From: Chloroflexota bacterium
Lineage (GTDB): Bacteria > Chloroflexota > Anaerolineae > Aggregatilineales > Phototrophicaceae
Assembly (NCBI GenBank): GCA_011523545.1
Contig: WTGN01000014.1
Span: forward strand, 29,254-93,253
Reading direction: 5' to 3'
DNA: 64,000 bases
The translations under genes and the position numbers were made by a program. How positions within the stretch are numbered: position 1 is the first letter of the stretch; each line of letters starts with the position of its first letter. Below, in pieces: positions 8,236 to 17,171 of the stretch. Under the pieces are notes generated by a model that had not been told where the DNA came from, did not search any database, and saw only the letters and a program-made list of their open reading frames with translations.

Positions 8236-9099
8236 TTAGTTGTCTCCATTCAGGCGATAAAAGGCGGCCGCGTTGTCATGAAACAGTTTCTTCAGGTCAG
8301 CCTGGGAACATCCCTCGACGGCCCAAACGAGCGCCTCCACCCAGCGCGGGTATTCCGTCGCCTGGTAGGCCACGGGCCAGTCGCCGCCGTACATGACGCG
8401 GTCGAAGCCGAAGCACTCGATAACGTGGTCGATATAGGGTTTAAGCTGCTCCCTGGTCCAATGTTTATGATCGGCCTCGGTAACCAAGCCGGAGATCTTG
8501 CACCAGACATTGGGAAACTCCGAGAGGGTCTTGATCTCGGCGCGCCAGGGGTCCAGCAGGCCATGCTTGATATCGGGTTTGCCTATATGGTCCAGAATGA
8601 ACTGTACGTCGGGACAGTGCGCCACCATCTTGATGGTGTTGGCCATTTGATAATGCGCGATGCAAATGTCGAAGTTCAGTCCAAACTCGGGCAGCAGTTG
8701 CACAGCGCGCAGGAAATCGGGCTGCAAACAGAACTCGATATCCGGTTCGAACTGGATGATCCGGCGAATGCCCTTGATGCGTGGATTGCTTGCCAGAATC
8801 TCCAAAGCGGGACGAGCGGCGTCGCCCAGCTCAAGCGGCGCCCAGGGCACGATGCCAGCCAGCCGATTGTCCTGATCAGCCAGGCTGTCCACCCAATCCG
8901 CTTCTTGCTGGAACTGCGCGAAATCGACCTCCGCTTGCAAGAAGACCATCTTCTCCACGGAGACCGGTCCACAGGCGCGATCATAGTCTTCCAAGAGATA
9001 GAGCTTGTTCAGCCGGGGAATGTCATCCAGCCAGGGGTAGCGCAGAAGCTGCGGGTCCCAAACGTGGAGATGCGCGTCGATTAGCGGAAAATCCAGCAT
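8236..9099 (-). CDS. Amidohydrolase-2 family hydrolase, L-fuconolactonase/rhamnonolactonase-like
   Basis: This is a 287-residue TIM-barrel hydrolase. Motifs in order are DAHLHVWDP at the N-terminus, ILDHIGKP in the middle, WCKISGL, then RVMYGGDWPV and FHDNAAAFYRL at the end. This is the pattern of the COG3618 sugar-lactonase group. It opens a three-gene operon with GntR and SDR genes, consistent with a sugar to lactone to sugar-acid route. The actual sugar is inferred only loosely. Confidence 0.88.
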   Translation of the reverse strand: MLDFPLIDAHLHVWDPQLLRYPWLDDIPRLNKLYLLEDYDRACGPVSVEKMVFLQAEVDFAQFQQEADWVDSLADQDNRLAGIVPWAPLELGDAARPALEILASNPRIKGIRRIIQFEPDIEFCLQPDFLRAVQLLPEFGLNFDICIAHYQMANTIKMVAHCPDVQFILDHIGKPDIKHGLLDPWRAEIKTLSEFPNVWCKISGLVTEADHKHWTREQLKPYIDHVIECFGFDRVMYGGDWPVAYQATEYPRWVEALVWAVEGCSQADLKKLFHDNAAAFYRLNGDN

Positions 9100-9832
9100 C
9101 AGTTGGTCCCAAGGAACTTGCTTGTCAGCAATTGATGTCGGTTGATGTATGCCATATCCAATATCCTAACAAAGGTACTTTTCATCCAATGTACTGAAAA
9201 TTGGATAATGTGTCAAGTTCTGATGATTTTCAGGTGATGGGAGCAGACTGACTGCCCGGAGAATCGGGCGGCTCGGCGTGGATGAAAATAGCGCCAATTC
9301 CTTCCTTGTAGCAAAGGAGCGCCTGTCCGATATTGCTAGATTCGATCGCTCACGCACGAATCTTGAGGCGTATTTATGGCCATCAGCGACAGCGGAACAG
9401 GCATTACTATCGATGATCTTCGCGGTTTCGACTTTGAGCATGTCCTTTCGAGACTGGATGATCGTTCCGATGATTGAACTTGCCCCGCTTTTATAGGCAG
9501 CAAGTTTGTCGAATACAATTTCGGCGAGGAAAGTAGGCGGGAGTCGATGATGAGGTATCCAGACGAATTGAAACGGGAGGCGCTCAATTTGGCGGCGAAG
9601 CCCGGCGTGACTGTCGCTCAGGTGGAACGGACGCATCGGACCCTGAAAGAACAGACTGAGTATCGTTATTTCTACCAAACGCCGGCAGAGTTTCGCCAGC
9701 GCCTTGAAGCCTTCATGCAAGCCGACGAATGCTCGGCTCACCGGCCAGGCAGCGCGAGAAGACTTGTGGACGCGTAGGCCACAAATGAGGATAATTGAAC
9801 CGTCCGCAGTTGCAGCCGGAATGTCTTAGCTC
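9100..9832. other. Intergenic region with insertion-sequence debris
   Basis: This gap lies between divergent operons. It contains a chimeric transposase remnant (9550-9777) and a 33-codon frame from ATG 9376 that resembles a truncated N-terminus but is not recognised. Inverted repeats bounding an intact IS were not found. The promoter of the 9833 operon should be near the right end. Confidence 0.5.
9550..9777 (+). pseudogene. Internally deleted IS3/IS481-type transposase remnant
   Basis: The 75-codon frame begins like an IS3 OrfA (MRYPDELKREALNLA, then a helix-turn-helix start). After about 25 residues it switches to what reads as the C-terminal integrase-core end (ERTHRTLKEQTEYRYFYQTP, then RLEAFMQ). 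The DDE core between the two is missing. It is best read as an in-frame deletion joining the two ends of one or two elements, and it cannot encode an active transposase. Confidence 0.6.
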
Positions 9833-10783
9833 GTGTCAACATATGTCCTTCGCCGTCTAATCCAGACGCTGCCAGTTATATTCATAATGAGCATCATCGT
9901 CTTCGGCTTGACCTTCCTCATCCCGGGCGATCCTGTCGTCGCTATTCTGGGGCCTGACACCGCCCGCACAATGGAATCGCTAGAGGTTGCGCGCAGGGAA
10001 TTAGGGCTCGACCAGCCGCTGCCGATCCAGTATTTCAACTGGCTGGGCAAAGCGCTGCAAGGCGACTTGGGCCGCTCGACCCGCAACAAACATCCGGTGT
10101 CGGAATCTTTAGCGCAACGTCTGCCGGTGTCAATTGAATTGGCGGTGGTCTCTATCATCATCGCCGCGATCATCGCCGTGCCCCTGGGTATTTTGGCGGC
10201 CATCCGCGTCAATTCCCGCTGGGATTTAACGGCCAGCTTGATCAGCGTGGTGGGACTGGCGATACCGAATTTCTGGCTCGGCATCTTGATGATTTGGCTC
10301 TTCGCCGTGCAGCTAAAGTGGCTCCCGGCATCAGGATATACGAGCGTCTTCGAGGACCCGATTGCGGGTTTGCGCCACATGATTATGCCGGCCTTGGCGC
10401 TGGGTGGCGGCGCTTCGGCTGGATTGATGCGTCATGTTCGCTCGAGCCTTCTAGAAGTGCTGCGCGATGACTACATCCGTACTGCGCGCGCCAAGGGTTT
10501 ACAGGAGCGCCGTGTTCTCTTGCGCCATGCCCTCAAGAACTCGCTCATTCCAGTCGTGACTGTTATGGGGCTGACGCTCGGCGGACTGATGGGCGGCTCG
10601 CTGATAGTGGAGAGCATTTTCCTCGTGCCCGGTGTCGGCAGCCTGCTGGTCACGGCGATATTCCACCGCGATTTTCCCGTCATCCAGGCGGGCGCGATGG
10701 TGCTTGCCTTGTTCGTCATTCTGATCAATCTCGGAGTGGACCTGCTCTATGCCTTCCTCGACCCGCGAATCCGCTACGAATAA
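9833..10783 (+). CDS. Peptide/nickel-type ABC permease, DppB family
   Basis: This 316-residue permease starts with GTG. The N-terminus (YVLRRLIQTLPVIF) and PGDPV segment are typical of DppB/OppB proteins. The ATPase-docking loop is at about 220-240 (ARAKGLQERRVLLRHALKNS). It forms an importer with 10749-11663 and the binding protein 11696-13255. No ATPase genes are present, unlike the two full systems at 43114-47304 and 55797-61262. Confidence 0.94.
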   Translation: MSTYVLRRLIQTLPVIFIMSIIVFGLTFLIPGDPVVAILGPDTARTMESLEVARRELGLDQPLPIQYFNWLGKALQGDLGRSTRNKHPVSESLAQRLPVSIELAVVSIIIAAIIAVPLGILAAIRVNSRWDLTASLISVVGLAIPNFWLGILMIWLFAVQLKWLPASGYTSVFEDPIAGLRHMIMPALALGGGASAGLMRHVRSSLLEVLRDDYIRTARAKGLQERRVLLRHALKNSLIPVVTVMGLTLGGLMGGSLIVESIFLVPGVGSLLVTAIFHRDFPVIQAGAMVLALFVILINLGVDLLYAFLDPRIRYE

Positions 10784-11663
10784 GACAGATGTCGCGGCCA
10801 GTGCCGTAGCCCCCGTTTCACAGGCGCGGACGGGACTATGGCATCGCGCGCGTCGCAATCACCAGATGCTGATCGGGATGGCCTGCGTCGGAACCTTTGC
10901 GCTGCTGGCGCTGCTGGCGCCGGTTATCGCCAAAGATCCCACGGCTTTAGACCTCATGAACGATCTGCTGCCGCCCTCGACATCAGCGCCCTTTGGCACT
11001 GATGAGTTGGGTCGAGATCAGTTCTCGCGCATCGTTTATGGCGGGCGCGTGTCGCTGCAGGTGGCGATGCTGGCGGTGGGCATCGGTCTGGTCTTTGGCG
11101 TGCCGGTGGGACTGATCGCCGGCTTTTATGGCGAGCGGATTGATAACTTAACCATGCGGATCATGGACGGCTTGCAAGCATTCCCTGCAGTTTTGCTCGC
11201 GATTGTCATCGCTTCGGTATTGGGATCAGGCTTGACCAATGCCATGATCGCCATCGGCATCGTGAGCATTCCGGGTTTCGCCCGTCTCATGCGCGGGCAG
11301 ACGCTGCAGATCAAAGAGACAGATTATGTGCTTTCAGCGCGAGCGGTTGGCGCAAGCAACAGGCATATTATTCTACGACATATCTTGCCGAATGGCGTCG
11401 CGCCGATCATCGTGGCAGCGGCCGTCAGCAGCGCCGGCGCCATTCTCACCGAGGCGTCGCTGAGCTTTGTCGGCTTGGGGGCGCGCCCGCCGACGCCCAG
11501 CTGGGGCGGCATGTTGCAAACTGGCTATCCTTACCTCGGCACAGCGATCTGGCTCAGCCTGTTCCCCGGGCTCGCCATCGCTGTAACGACGCTCGGCTTG
11601 AACTTCCTGGGCGACGGCTTGCGCGATGTGCTTGACCCCAAATTGCGGCGTGGCTACAATTAA
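10749..11663 (+). CDS. Peptide/nickel-type ABC permease, DppC family
   Basis: This 304-residue permease has a cytoplasmic N-terminus of about 35 residues and the DppC signature region FGTDELGRDQFSRIVYGGR. The docking loop ARAVGASNRHIILRHILPN is at about 200-218, followed by the SLSFVGLG motif. Its ATG lies 35 bases inside the upstream DppB gene, so the pair is translationally coupled. Confidence 0.94.
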   Translation: MPSSTRESATNKTDVAASAVAPVSQARTGLWHRARRNHQMLIGMACVGTFALLALLAPVIAKDPTALDLMNDLLPPSTSAPFGTDELGRDQFSRIVYGGRVSLQVAMLAVGIGLVFGVPVGLIAGFYGERIDNLTMRIMDGLQAFPAVLLAIVIASVLGSGLTNAMIAIGIVSIPGFARLMRGQTLQIKETDYVLSARAVGASNRHIILRHILPNGVAPIIVAAAVSSAGAILTEASLSFVGLGARPPTPSWGGMLQTGYPYLGTAIWLSLFPGLAIAVTTLGLNFLGDGLRDVLDPKLRRGYN

Positions 11664-11695
11664 TAGCTGATATGTTAGCAGGTTTTGGAGGAACA

Positions 11696-13255
11696 ATGTC
11701 TTTTCGTAAAGCACTATTCATGACTGTTCTATTTGCTCTTGTATTGTCAAGCGCCGCGGTGGCAATCGCCCAATCGGACATGCCACAGCGCCGCGGAACC
11801 GTCAGCGGCGTCTGCGTGGCCGCGATCACCAGCCTTGACCCGCAGAGCACGCAGTTGGGTGTCTGTGACGCGGTCGTCTATGATGCGCTCTACAACCAGC
11901 TTATCCGCGTCAACACCGCCGGCGAGATCCTGCCCGAAATCGCCGAATCTTGGGATGTAAGCGATGACGGGTTGACTTACACATTCCATCTTCGCAGCGG
12001 CGTCAGCTTCCATGATGGCACAGCGCTTGACGCAGAGGCGGTGAAATTCACCATCGATCGCATGCGTGATCCCGAATCAGAATCATATATTGCCGGCCGT
12101 TTGACAGCCATCGAAGCGGTCAATGTCTTAGACGAGGCGACGGTGGAAGTTGTTCTGAATAGCTTTAACGCGCCCTTCCTGTCCACGCTCGCCGGCGCAT
12201 CGGCTATCGTATCGCCGACAGCTGTGGCCGAATATGGAGACGACTATCGCTTCAACGCGGTCGGCTCCGGTCCCTTCAAGCTGGTATCCTGGACGCCGGG
12301 CGAAGAGGCCGTGCTGGAACGCAACGAGAACTACTGGGAAATCGGCGCTGACGGCGAGCCCCTGCCCTACCTGGATGGCGTCGTGCTCACGGGTATCGAA
12401 GACAATACCGTGCGCCTGCTCAATTTGCAGAGTGGCGAATTCGATCTTAACGAGCGGATTCTGCCGCGCGATGTGCCGACTATCGAAAGCGATCCCGACT
12501 TGTCGGTGATCGAAACGGTCAACGCCACCGCGTATACGGTGACTTTCAATGTTAGTCAGCCGCCCTTTGATGATGTAAGGCTGCGGCTGGCAGTTCAGGC
12601 GGCGCTGCAGCCGGATGCCTTGATCGAGAACCTCAGCAGAGGCATCGGCTATTATGCCAACTTCCCCTTCCCGCTGGATGCCTGGTACTGGGTCGATGAG
12701 CCGCGGCAGGTTTACGATCCGGATCTTGCGCGGCAGCTGCTGGCGGAAGCCGGTTATCCTGATGGCCTGGATGTCATTTATACCCACATCAATCGCACGG
12801 TTGACGCGCAAATGGCGCAGATTGTGCAAGCAATGCTGGCGCAGGTCGGCATTCGCATTGAAATCCAGGCGCTGGAACGCACCAGTTGGCTGGATATCTG
12901 GTTGGTTGGCGCCGGCGAAAACACGGAAGGCCAGATGGCAGGCTTCCAGAACGGTGTCTCGCCAGGCGACCCTGACGGCAAAGCGATGTTCTTCCAGCCG
13001 GGCGGTATTGTCAACTTCGCTGACTACAATAATGAAGTCGCCTGGGGCCGCATCGAGGATTCACGCACGACGCTGGATCAAGCCGAGCGCGCGCAAGCTT
13101 GGGCGGATCTGGTCGCAATTCAGCTTGAAGAGGCGCCCTACGTCTGGGTGGGCAACATTCCGGTCATTGGCGCAACGCGTACACGCGTGCAGGATGTCAC
13201 TTTGACGCCGAGTTCAGGCTGGCTCTTGACGCGGACTTGGGTGAACGACGCTTAA
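11696..13255 (+). CDS. ABC transporter substrate-binding protein, family 5
   Basis: This is a family 5 (DppA/OppA) binding protein of 519 residues. The start at 11696 is chosen because GGAGG sits 5 bases before it and a signal peptide follows at once (MSFRKALFM, hydrophobic core, AIAQ). Family marks include SWDVSDDGLTYTFHLRSGV and the GSGPFKLVSW segment. It is the third gene of the 9833 importer. The ligand could be peptide, amide or another small molecule. Confidence 0.93.
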   Translation: MSFRKALFMTVLFALVLSSAAVAIAQSDMPQRRGTVSGVCVAAITSLDPQSTQLGVCDAVVYDALYNQLIRVNTAGEILPEIAESWDVSDDGLTYTFHLRSGVSFHDGTALDAEAVKFTIDRMRDPESESYIAGRLTAIEAVNVLDEATVEVVLNSFNAPFLSTLAGASAIVSPTAVAEYGDDYRFNAVGSGPFKLVSWTPGEEAVLERNENYWEIGADGEPLPYLDGVVLTGIEDNTVRLLNLQSGEFDLNERILPRDVPTIESDPDLSVIETVNATAYTVTFNVSQPPFDDVRLRLAVQAALQPDALIENLSRGIGYYANFPFPLDAWYWVDEPRQVYDPDLARQLLAEAGYPDGLDVIYTHINRTVDAQMAQIVQAMLAQVGIRIEIQALERTSWLDIWLVGAGENTEGQMAGFQNGVSPGDPDGKAMFFQPGGIVNFADYNNEVAWGRIEDSRTTLDQAERAQAWADLVAIQLEEAPYVWVGNIPVIGATRTRVQDVTLTPSSGWLLTRTWVNDA

Positions 13256-13276
13256 GCGCATCCGTCGCCCGGTTTC

Positions 13277-13308
13277 GATCCCCCACTTCTTTAGCGAAGA
13301 GGGGGATC
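13277..13308 (+). terminator. Strong stem-loop after the binding-protein gene
   Basis: GATCCCCC pairs with GGGGGATC, then after an A/A mismatch CTTC pairs with GAAG around a TTTAGC loop. It starts 22 bases after the binding-protein stop and ends about 60 bases before the amidohydrolase gene. The tail (TGTCATG) is not U-rich, so it may be a partial terminator or an mRNA 3-prime end stabiliser. Confidence 0.6.
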
Positions 13309-13367
13309 TGTCATGCTGTAGGTTAGGTCCTGCCCAGCGCGCTATCGGGTCTGGACGAATGGTATAA

Positions 13368-14486
13368 ATGGAGACTTTTGATATGGAATTAATTGAAGCG
13401 CCAGCCAGGCGCAAGCGCGAGCGCGAGAAGCTGTTCATAGTCGACACCGATGTGCACCACGGCTTCAAGAGCTGGGCTGACCTGGATCCCTATCTCCCGC
13501 AAGTCTATGCCGAGCGATTGCGCGACCATGGCGGCAGCGGTCCGTCCAGCCAGTATTGGCACAACGGCGGTATGCGCGGCACACGCGCCGACTTCCTGGA
13601 TATGAGCGACATCTTGGAAAGCACACGCCGCCAGCTGCTCGATGATTGCGAGATCGATATTGCTATCTTAACCGGATCTTCCGCCTACGGCGCCTGTGGC
13701 ATTCCGGATGCCGATTTCGGCTCGGCCATCTGCCGCGCCTTCAACGATTACACGCTTGAGCATTGGGTCGCCAGTGATGAACGATTCCGTGTGGCCATGG
13801 CGGTCAATACACAGGATCCGCATGGCATGGCGAAGGAAATTGACCGCATCGGCAGTCACCCGGCGGTCGTCGCCATCATTATGCCCGGCGGCGCAACAAA
13901 GCCATACGGCAACCGCGTCTACGACCCGATCTACGAAGCTTGCGAGCGCAACCGCCTGGCGGTCATGATCCACTTCAATGGCGAGGGAGTCGGCATAAAC
14001 GGACCGCCGACCGCAGCCGGTTGGCCCAGCCACTATGTCGAAGGGCGGATGATGCGCGCCCCGATCTACATGGCGCATATGGCCAGCTTCATCTTTGAAG
14101 GCGCGTTTGAGAAGTTTCCCGGCTTGCGTGTCATCAATGTCGAGGCGGGTTTTGCCTGGATGCCCTGGTATCTCTGGCGCATGGATTCCGACTGGAAGGC
14201 GCTGCGCTACCAGGTGCCTTGGGTCAAGAAGCCGCCAAGCGAATATGTCAAGGAGCACGTGCGCGTCAATACGCAGCCGATCGACGAACCGGAAAATGAG
14301 CGAGACCTTGAGCAGGTTATCGAGTGGATGCACGGTGACAGGATTCTGCTTTTCGGCAGCGATTATCCTCATTTCGATTTTGATGATCCGCGCAAGACCT
14401 TGACCCGCTTGCCAGACAAGCTGCGCCGGCGCATTTTCGGTGAAAGCGCCCTGGAGACATTTCCCAAATTGCGACCGCCGGAGTGA
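13368..14486 (+). CDS. Amidohydrolase family protein (metal-dependent TIM-barrel hydrolase)
   Basis: This 372-residue protein belongs to the amidohydrolase-2 / ACMSD-like group. An N-terminal metal motif is seen as DTDVHHGFKSW, with HMASFIFEGAFEKFP and NVEAGFAWMPWYLWRMD in the second half and FGSDYPHFDFDDP near the end. It may act as a hydrolase or decarboxylase. A second possible start is the ATG at 13383. It is followed 4 bases later by a Rieske ferredoxin gene, a pairing that suggests oxidative catabolism of the imported compound. Confidence 0.88.
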   Translation: METFDMELIEAPARRKREREKLFIVDTDVHHGFKSWADLDPYLPQVYAERLRDHGGSGPSSQYWHNGGMRGTRADFLDMSDILESTRRQLLDDCEIDIAILTGSSAYGACGIPDADFGSAICRAFNDYTLEHWVASDERFRVAMAVNTQDPHGMAKEIDRIGSHPAVVAIIMPGGATKPYGNRVYDPIYEACERNRLAVMIHFNGEGVGINGPPTAAGWPSHYVEGRMMRAPIYMAHMASFIFEGAFEKFPGLRVINVEAGFAWMPWYLWRMDSDWKALRYQVPWVKKPPSEYVKEHVRVNTQPIDEPENERDLEQVIEWMHGDRILLFGSDYPHFDFDDPRKTLTRLPDKLRRRIFGESALETFPKLRPPE

Positions 14487-14490
14487 GCGT

Positions 14491-14895
14491 ATGGGACGTC
14501 ACGTTATCTGTCGCGCGGGGGAATTGCAGCCTGGCGAAGTCAGGATCGTCGAAGCGGAGAAGCGCAGCATCGGCATCTTCAATATCCGCGGGGATTTCTA
14601 CGCCTTGCGCAATACCTGCCCGCATAAAGGCGCGCCTCTGTGTCGCGGCATCATCACCGGCCTGGTGGTCAGCGACGAACCGCTGCAAATGCAGATGACA
14701 CGAAATGGTGAAGTCCTGCGCTGTCCCTGGCATGGCTGGGAATTCGATATCACCACCGGTCGTTCGGTCTACAATCCGCATCGGATGCTGGTAAAGACCT
14801 ACGATGTTGCGGTGGAACAGATGGTGGAGGACGACCCGTCGGTTGAGACATACCCGGTTCAGGTCGAAGAAGAATTCCTTGTTCTCTATATCTGA
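14491..14895 (+). CDS. Rieske [2Fe-2S] ferredoxin-like protein
   Basis: This small cytoplasmic Rieske protein of 134 residues has both cluster-binding boxes: C43-x-H45 (CPHKGAPLC) and C78-x2-H81 (CPWHGWEFD). There is no oxygenase catalytic domain, so it is a ferredoxin-type electron carrier or a Rieske subunit. The ATG at 14491 is only 4 bases after the amidohydrolase stop. The partner oxygenase is not in the window. Confidence 0.92.
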   Translation: MGRHVICRAGELQPGEVRIVEAEKRSIGIFNIRGDFYALRNTCPHKGAPLCRGIITGLVVSDEPLQMQMTRNGEVLRCPWHGWEFDITTGRSVYNPHRMLVKTYDVAVEQMVEDDPSVETYPVQVEEEFLVLYI

Positions 14896-15112
14896 CTTCG
14901 GATTTCTAGCAATCTTGCGCAAGTTCAGTTCACTATGCTTGTAACGTAGCTGCTTTCAGCGAGGCTGCAACCCCGCTGTTGATCCGTAGCGATGAAGATG
15001 CGCCATGAGTTTGGATTGTGGCACTGATTATTATACGACTTTCGCAACCGATATACTCCGCATAGCCGCCCCAAAAGATAGTAAAAGACACTTTTGTTTG
15101 CGATTTTTCGGT

Positions 15113-15268
15113 TTAACTGCTGATGCCATGCCATGGCAGGGGCGCCTTGTATGTGATGTCGCGTTCTTTCGCTAAAGCCGGGTTTGCTTCCAGATAGGCT
15201 TTGTATTGAGTCCCGGCGATCACCCTGTCCAGCGGATCATCTCCTCGCAATTCAATGCGCTCTCGCAT
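15113..15268 (-). pseudogene. Truncated DUF433-type antitoxin fragment
   Basis: The first about 30 residues (IELRGDDPLDRVIAGTQYKA...) closely match the start of the intact antitoxin-like gene at 61695-62000 (IKLRGDDPLDATVAGTHYTA). After AN-AL the similarity stops and the frame ends within about 20 residues. The helix-turn-helix part is therefore lost. It is a degraded second copy with no toxin beside it. Confidence 0.6.
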
Positions 15269-15671
15269 TGTTATGCCTCTCAAAGTTAACTGCTCCGGTT
15301 GAAACATTGTCCCGCCCAAGCGCGGCAGAATCAAACCTGCGGCGCTCAGCTGCTTCATGGCCCCGATTTATCTTGCCCGGTCGCATCTGCCTATATCGGC
15401 GACCCGAAAAAGGGCGCAGCGCATTCGTCGCGACTTCGCGGCTTGTCAGAGTAGTTGCAAAGCGGAAGCGACCGCCGTGACCAGAAATATATGAAATGTG
15501 AAAGAATCTGGATGAATTTTGCGTTGCGTGAACATATAGTCGCATGACTATAGAACATGCGGTCTATCCCGTGAATGCATTATCAAATCAATGCGGGGAA
15601 AGGAACAGGCGAGCGAACGATATACAACGGCGGAGCGAGGGTAGTGATCAGCGGCGGAGCGCCGTGCAGAC

Positions 15672-15735
15672 CGGCTTGTGACAGGGCAAAGTCCGCACGG
15701 CGATTTCACAGACCTGCTTGATGTAAAGCAGGGCA
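15672..15735 (+). repeat. Duplicated leader sequence (copy A)
   Basis: The blocks CGGCTTGTGACAGGGC, TTCACAGAC and TTGATGT..GCAG occur in this order here and again at 17172-17240 with similar spacing. This copy lies about 50 bases before the ribosome site of the gene at 15787. It could be a shared promoter or leader, or a trace of a duplicated module. Confidence 0.55.
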
Positions 15736-15786
15736 AGTCCATTATGCGCGAGAGTGCGACAGAAGTCGAAAGAAGGAGAGGAAAAC

Positions 15787-16260
15787 ATGGCTTGGACAAC
15801 ACCCAAGACTGACTGGGAGACAGGCGAGTTGGTGGCGGCCAGCGATATGAATGCCATCGGCGAGAACTTGGCGGCGCGGAGGAATCTGGCGATCGCTGCC
15901 TACACAACGACGGCAAGCACCCGGATGGACGCGCGGAATTTTTCGGATGTAGACAGTGACAACCTGAGTTTGACCATTACGACAACAGGTGGAGATGTGT
16001 TGGTGCATTTTCATGGCATGGTCTATGTCGGGTCTCGGAACGCAGTGAGTTTCGACTTGGATGTGGATGGGACACGTCAAGGCGGCAATGACGGCATCGG
16101 TCGAATGTACGCAACAAATTCTAATGTCCAGACGTTACTGAGCTTTACTCGTTTGATTCAAGGCCTCAGCGCTGGCTCGCACACCTTTAATCTCAAGTGC
16201 AAGAGCAATGGGGCAATCAATCTAGCGGCCGGCGCGCAATTCTGGGTGCGGGAGATTTAG
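15787..16260 (+). CDS. Phage structural-type protein
   Basis: This 157-residue protein starts at an ATG with AAGGAGAGG just upstream. Residues 1-30 (WTTPKTDWETGELVAASDMN) have the form common at the start of phage tail or decoration proteins. The rest alternates short beta strands and ends in LSAGSHTFNLKCKSNG...AQFWVREI, a jelly-roll-like tail-fibre or decoration fold seen in phage particles. It is the first gene of a plus-strand cassette with 16290 and 16683. The exact role is unknown. Confidence 0.6.
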   Translation: MAWTTPKTDWETGELVAASDMNAIGENLAARRNLAIAAYTTTASTRMDARNFSDVDSDNLSLTITTTGGDVLVHFHGMVYVGSRNAVSFDLDVDGTRQGGNDGIGRMYATNSNVQTLLSFTRLIQGLSAGSHTFNLKCKSNGAINLAAGAQFWVREI

Positions 16261-16289
16261 GCCTTCGCAATCGAGAAAGGAGGAGCGAT

Positions 16290-16673
16290 ATGCCCAATGA
16301 GACGCGCGATTACCGCGATTACCAGAAGCGCAAACTGAGCGGCAGCAGCGATGGGCGCGGCATTGTGGTAGCGGCCAGCGCCAGCCCCGGCACGGTGATT
16401 CATACTGCCCTGAGCAGCGTCGCCGCCAATGAATGGGATGAGATCTTCATCCAGGCGGTCAACACATCCGCTTCGGCGGTCAAGCTGACGGTCGAATGGG
16501 GCGGGACGGACAGCCCGGGCGATCACATTGAAGTCACGATACCAGCTGAGAGCGGCTTCACCGAGGTGATCCCGGGCCACGTCCTGCAGAATGGCGCGAT
16601 TGTGCGCGCCTTCGCCGCGACGGCCGATGTCATCGTCCTGCACGGTTATGTCAACCGTTATCAGCACATTTAG
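16290..16673 (+). CDS. Small putative phage structural protein
   Basis: This 127-residue protein has an excellent ribosome site (AAAGGAGGAGCG) 30 bases after the previous stop. A charged N-terminus (ETRDYRDYQKRKL) is followed by a beta-rich domain with regular Val/Thr strands. No known family motif is recognised. Its place between two tail-like genes suggests a head-tail or tail component. Confidence 0.5.
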   Translation: MPNETRDYRDYQKRKLSGSSDGRGIVVAASASPGTVIHTALSSVAANEWDEIFIQAVNTSASAVKLTVEWGGTDSPGDHIEVTIPAESGFTEVIPGHVLQNGAIVRAFAATADVIVLHGYVNRYQHI

Positions 16674-16682
16674 GAGGGGATG

Positions 16683-17139
16683 ATGGCGAAGCTTGCAGGT
16701 GATCATGTACAGGTGCTGGTGGGCGGCTATGAGCTCACCGGCGACAGCAATCGGATCAGCATAGACGAAAGCCGCGACCTCTTCGATATCACCACCTTCG
16801 GTGACGCTGTGCACAAGTTCAGTTCGGGGCAGCGCATGATGGCGCTGCAGCACGCCGGCTTCATGAACAGCGCCGAGGGCGGCTCGCATCCTGCCCTGCA
16901 GGGGGCGGCGGTGGACGGGCTGTTCTCGCTCTACCTGGGCCAGAACGCTGCGCCGGCTGTTGGCGACCCGGTCTTCAGTCCGCTGGCGCGGCAGGGGCGC
17001 TATGGCGCGCTGCCCCAAATACAGCGGGGAGTTTCTGATCGGGAGTTACCGGCCGCAGATCATGACCGGCGGGGCGGTGCTGTTCACGGCGACCTTGAAG
17101 CCGGCGACCGGCGATGCGCCCGAATGGGGCACGGTGTAG
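16683..17139 (+). pseudogene. Phage tail-tube-like protein with a +1 frameshift
   Basis: The frame from ATG 16683 (AGGAGGGG upstream) gives a tail-tube-like protein (VLVGGYELTGDSNRISI, then DLFDITTFGDAVHKF). At the CCCC run 17013-17016 coding sense moves to the +1 frame, where it continues as KYSGEFLIGSYRPQIMTGG... to TAG at 17137-17139. Removing one C restores a protein of about 151 residues. Without that the product has a foreign C-terminus. It is either a real inactivating indel or a sequencing slip in a homopolymer. Confidence 0.7.
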
Positions 17140-17171
17140 GCGGGTTGGCGTAGAACGTTGGGGATGCGCAG

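Larger units (their letters stand above)
14896..15786. other. Intergenic region upstream of the phage-tail-like cassette
   Basis: About 890 bases hold only a truncated antitoxin fragment (15113-15268, minus) and, near the right end, a leader sequence (15672-15735) that recurs at 17172-17240. No other coding signal is convincing. Confidence 0.5.

Noticed and set aside
9166..9741. 191-codon minus-strand frame across the IS debris.
   Set aside because: It is antisense to the transposase remnant, starts and ends without signals and contains no known motif; composition is mixed Ser/Arg/Leu from chance.
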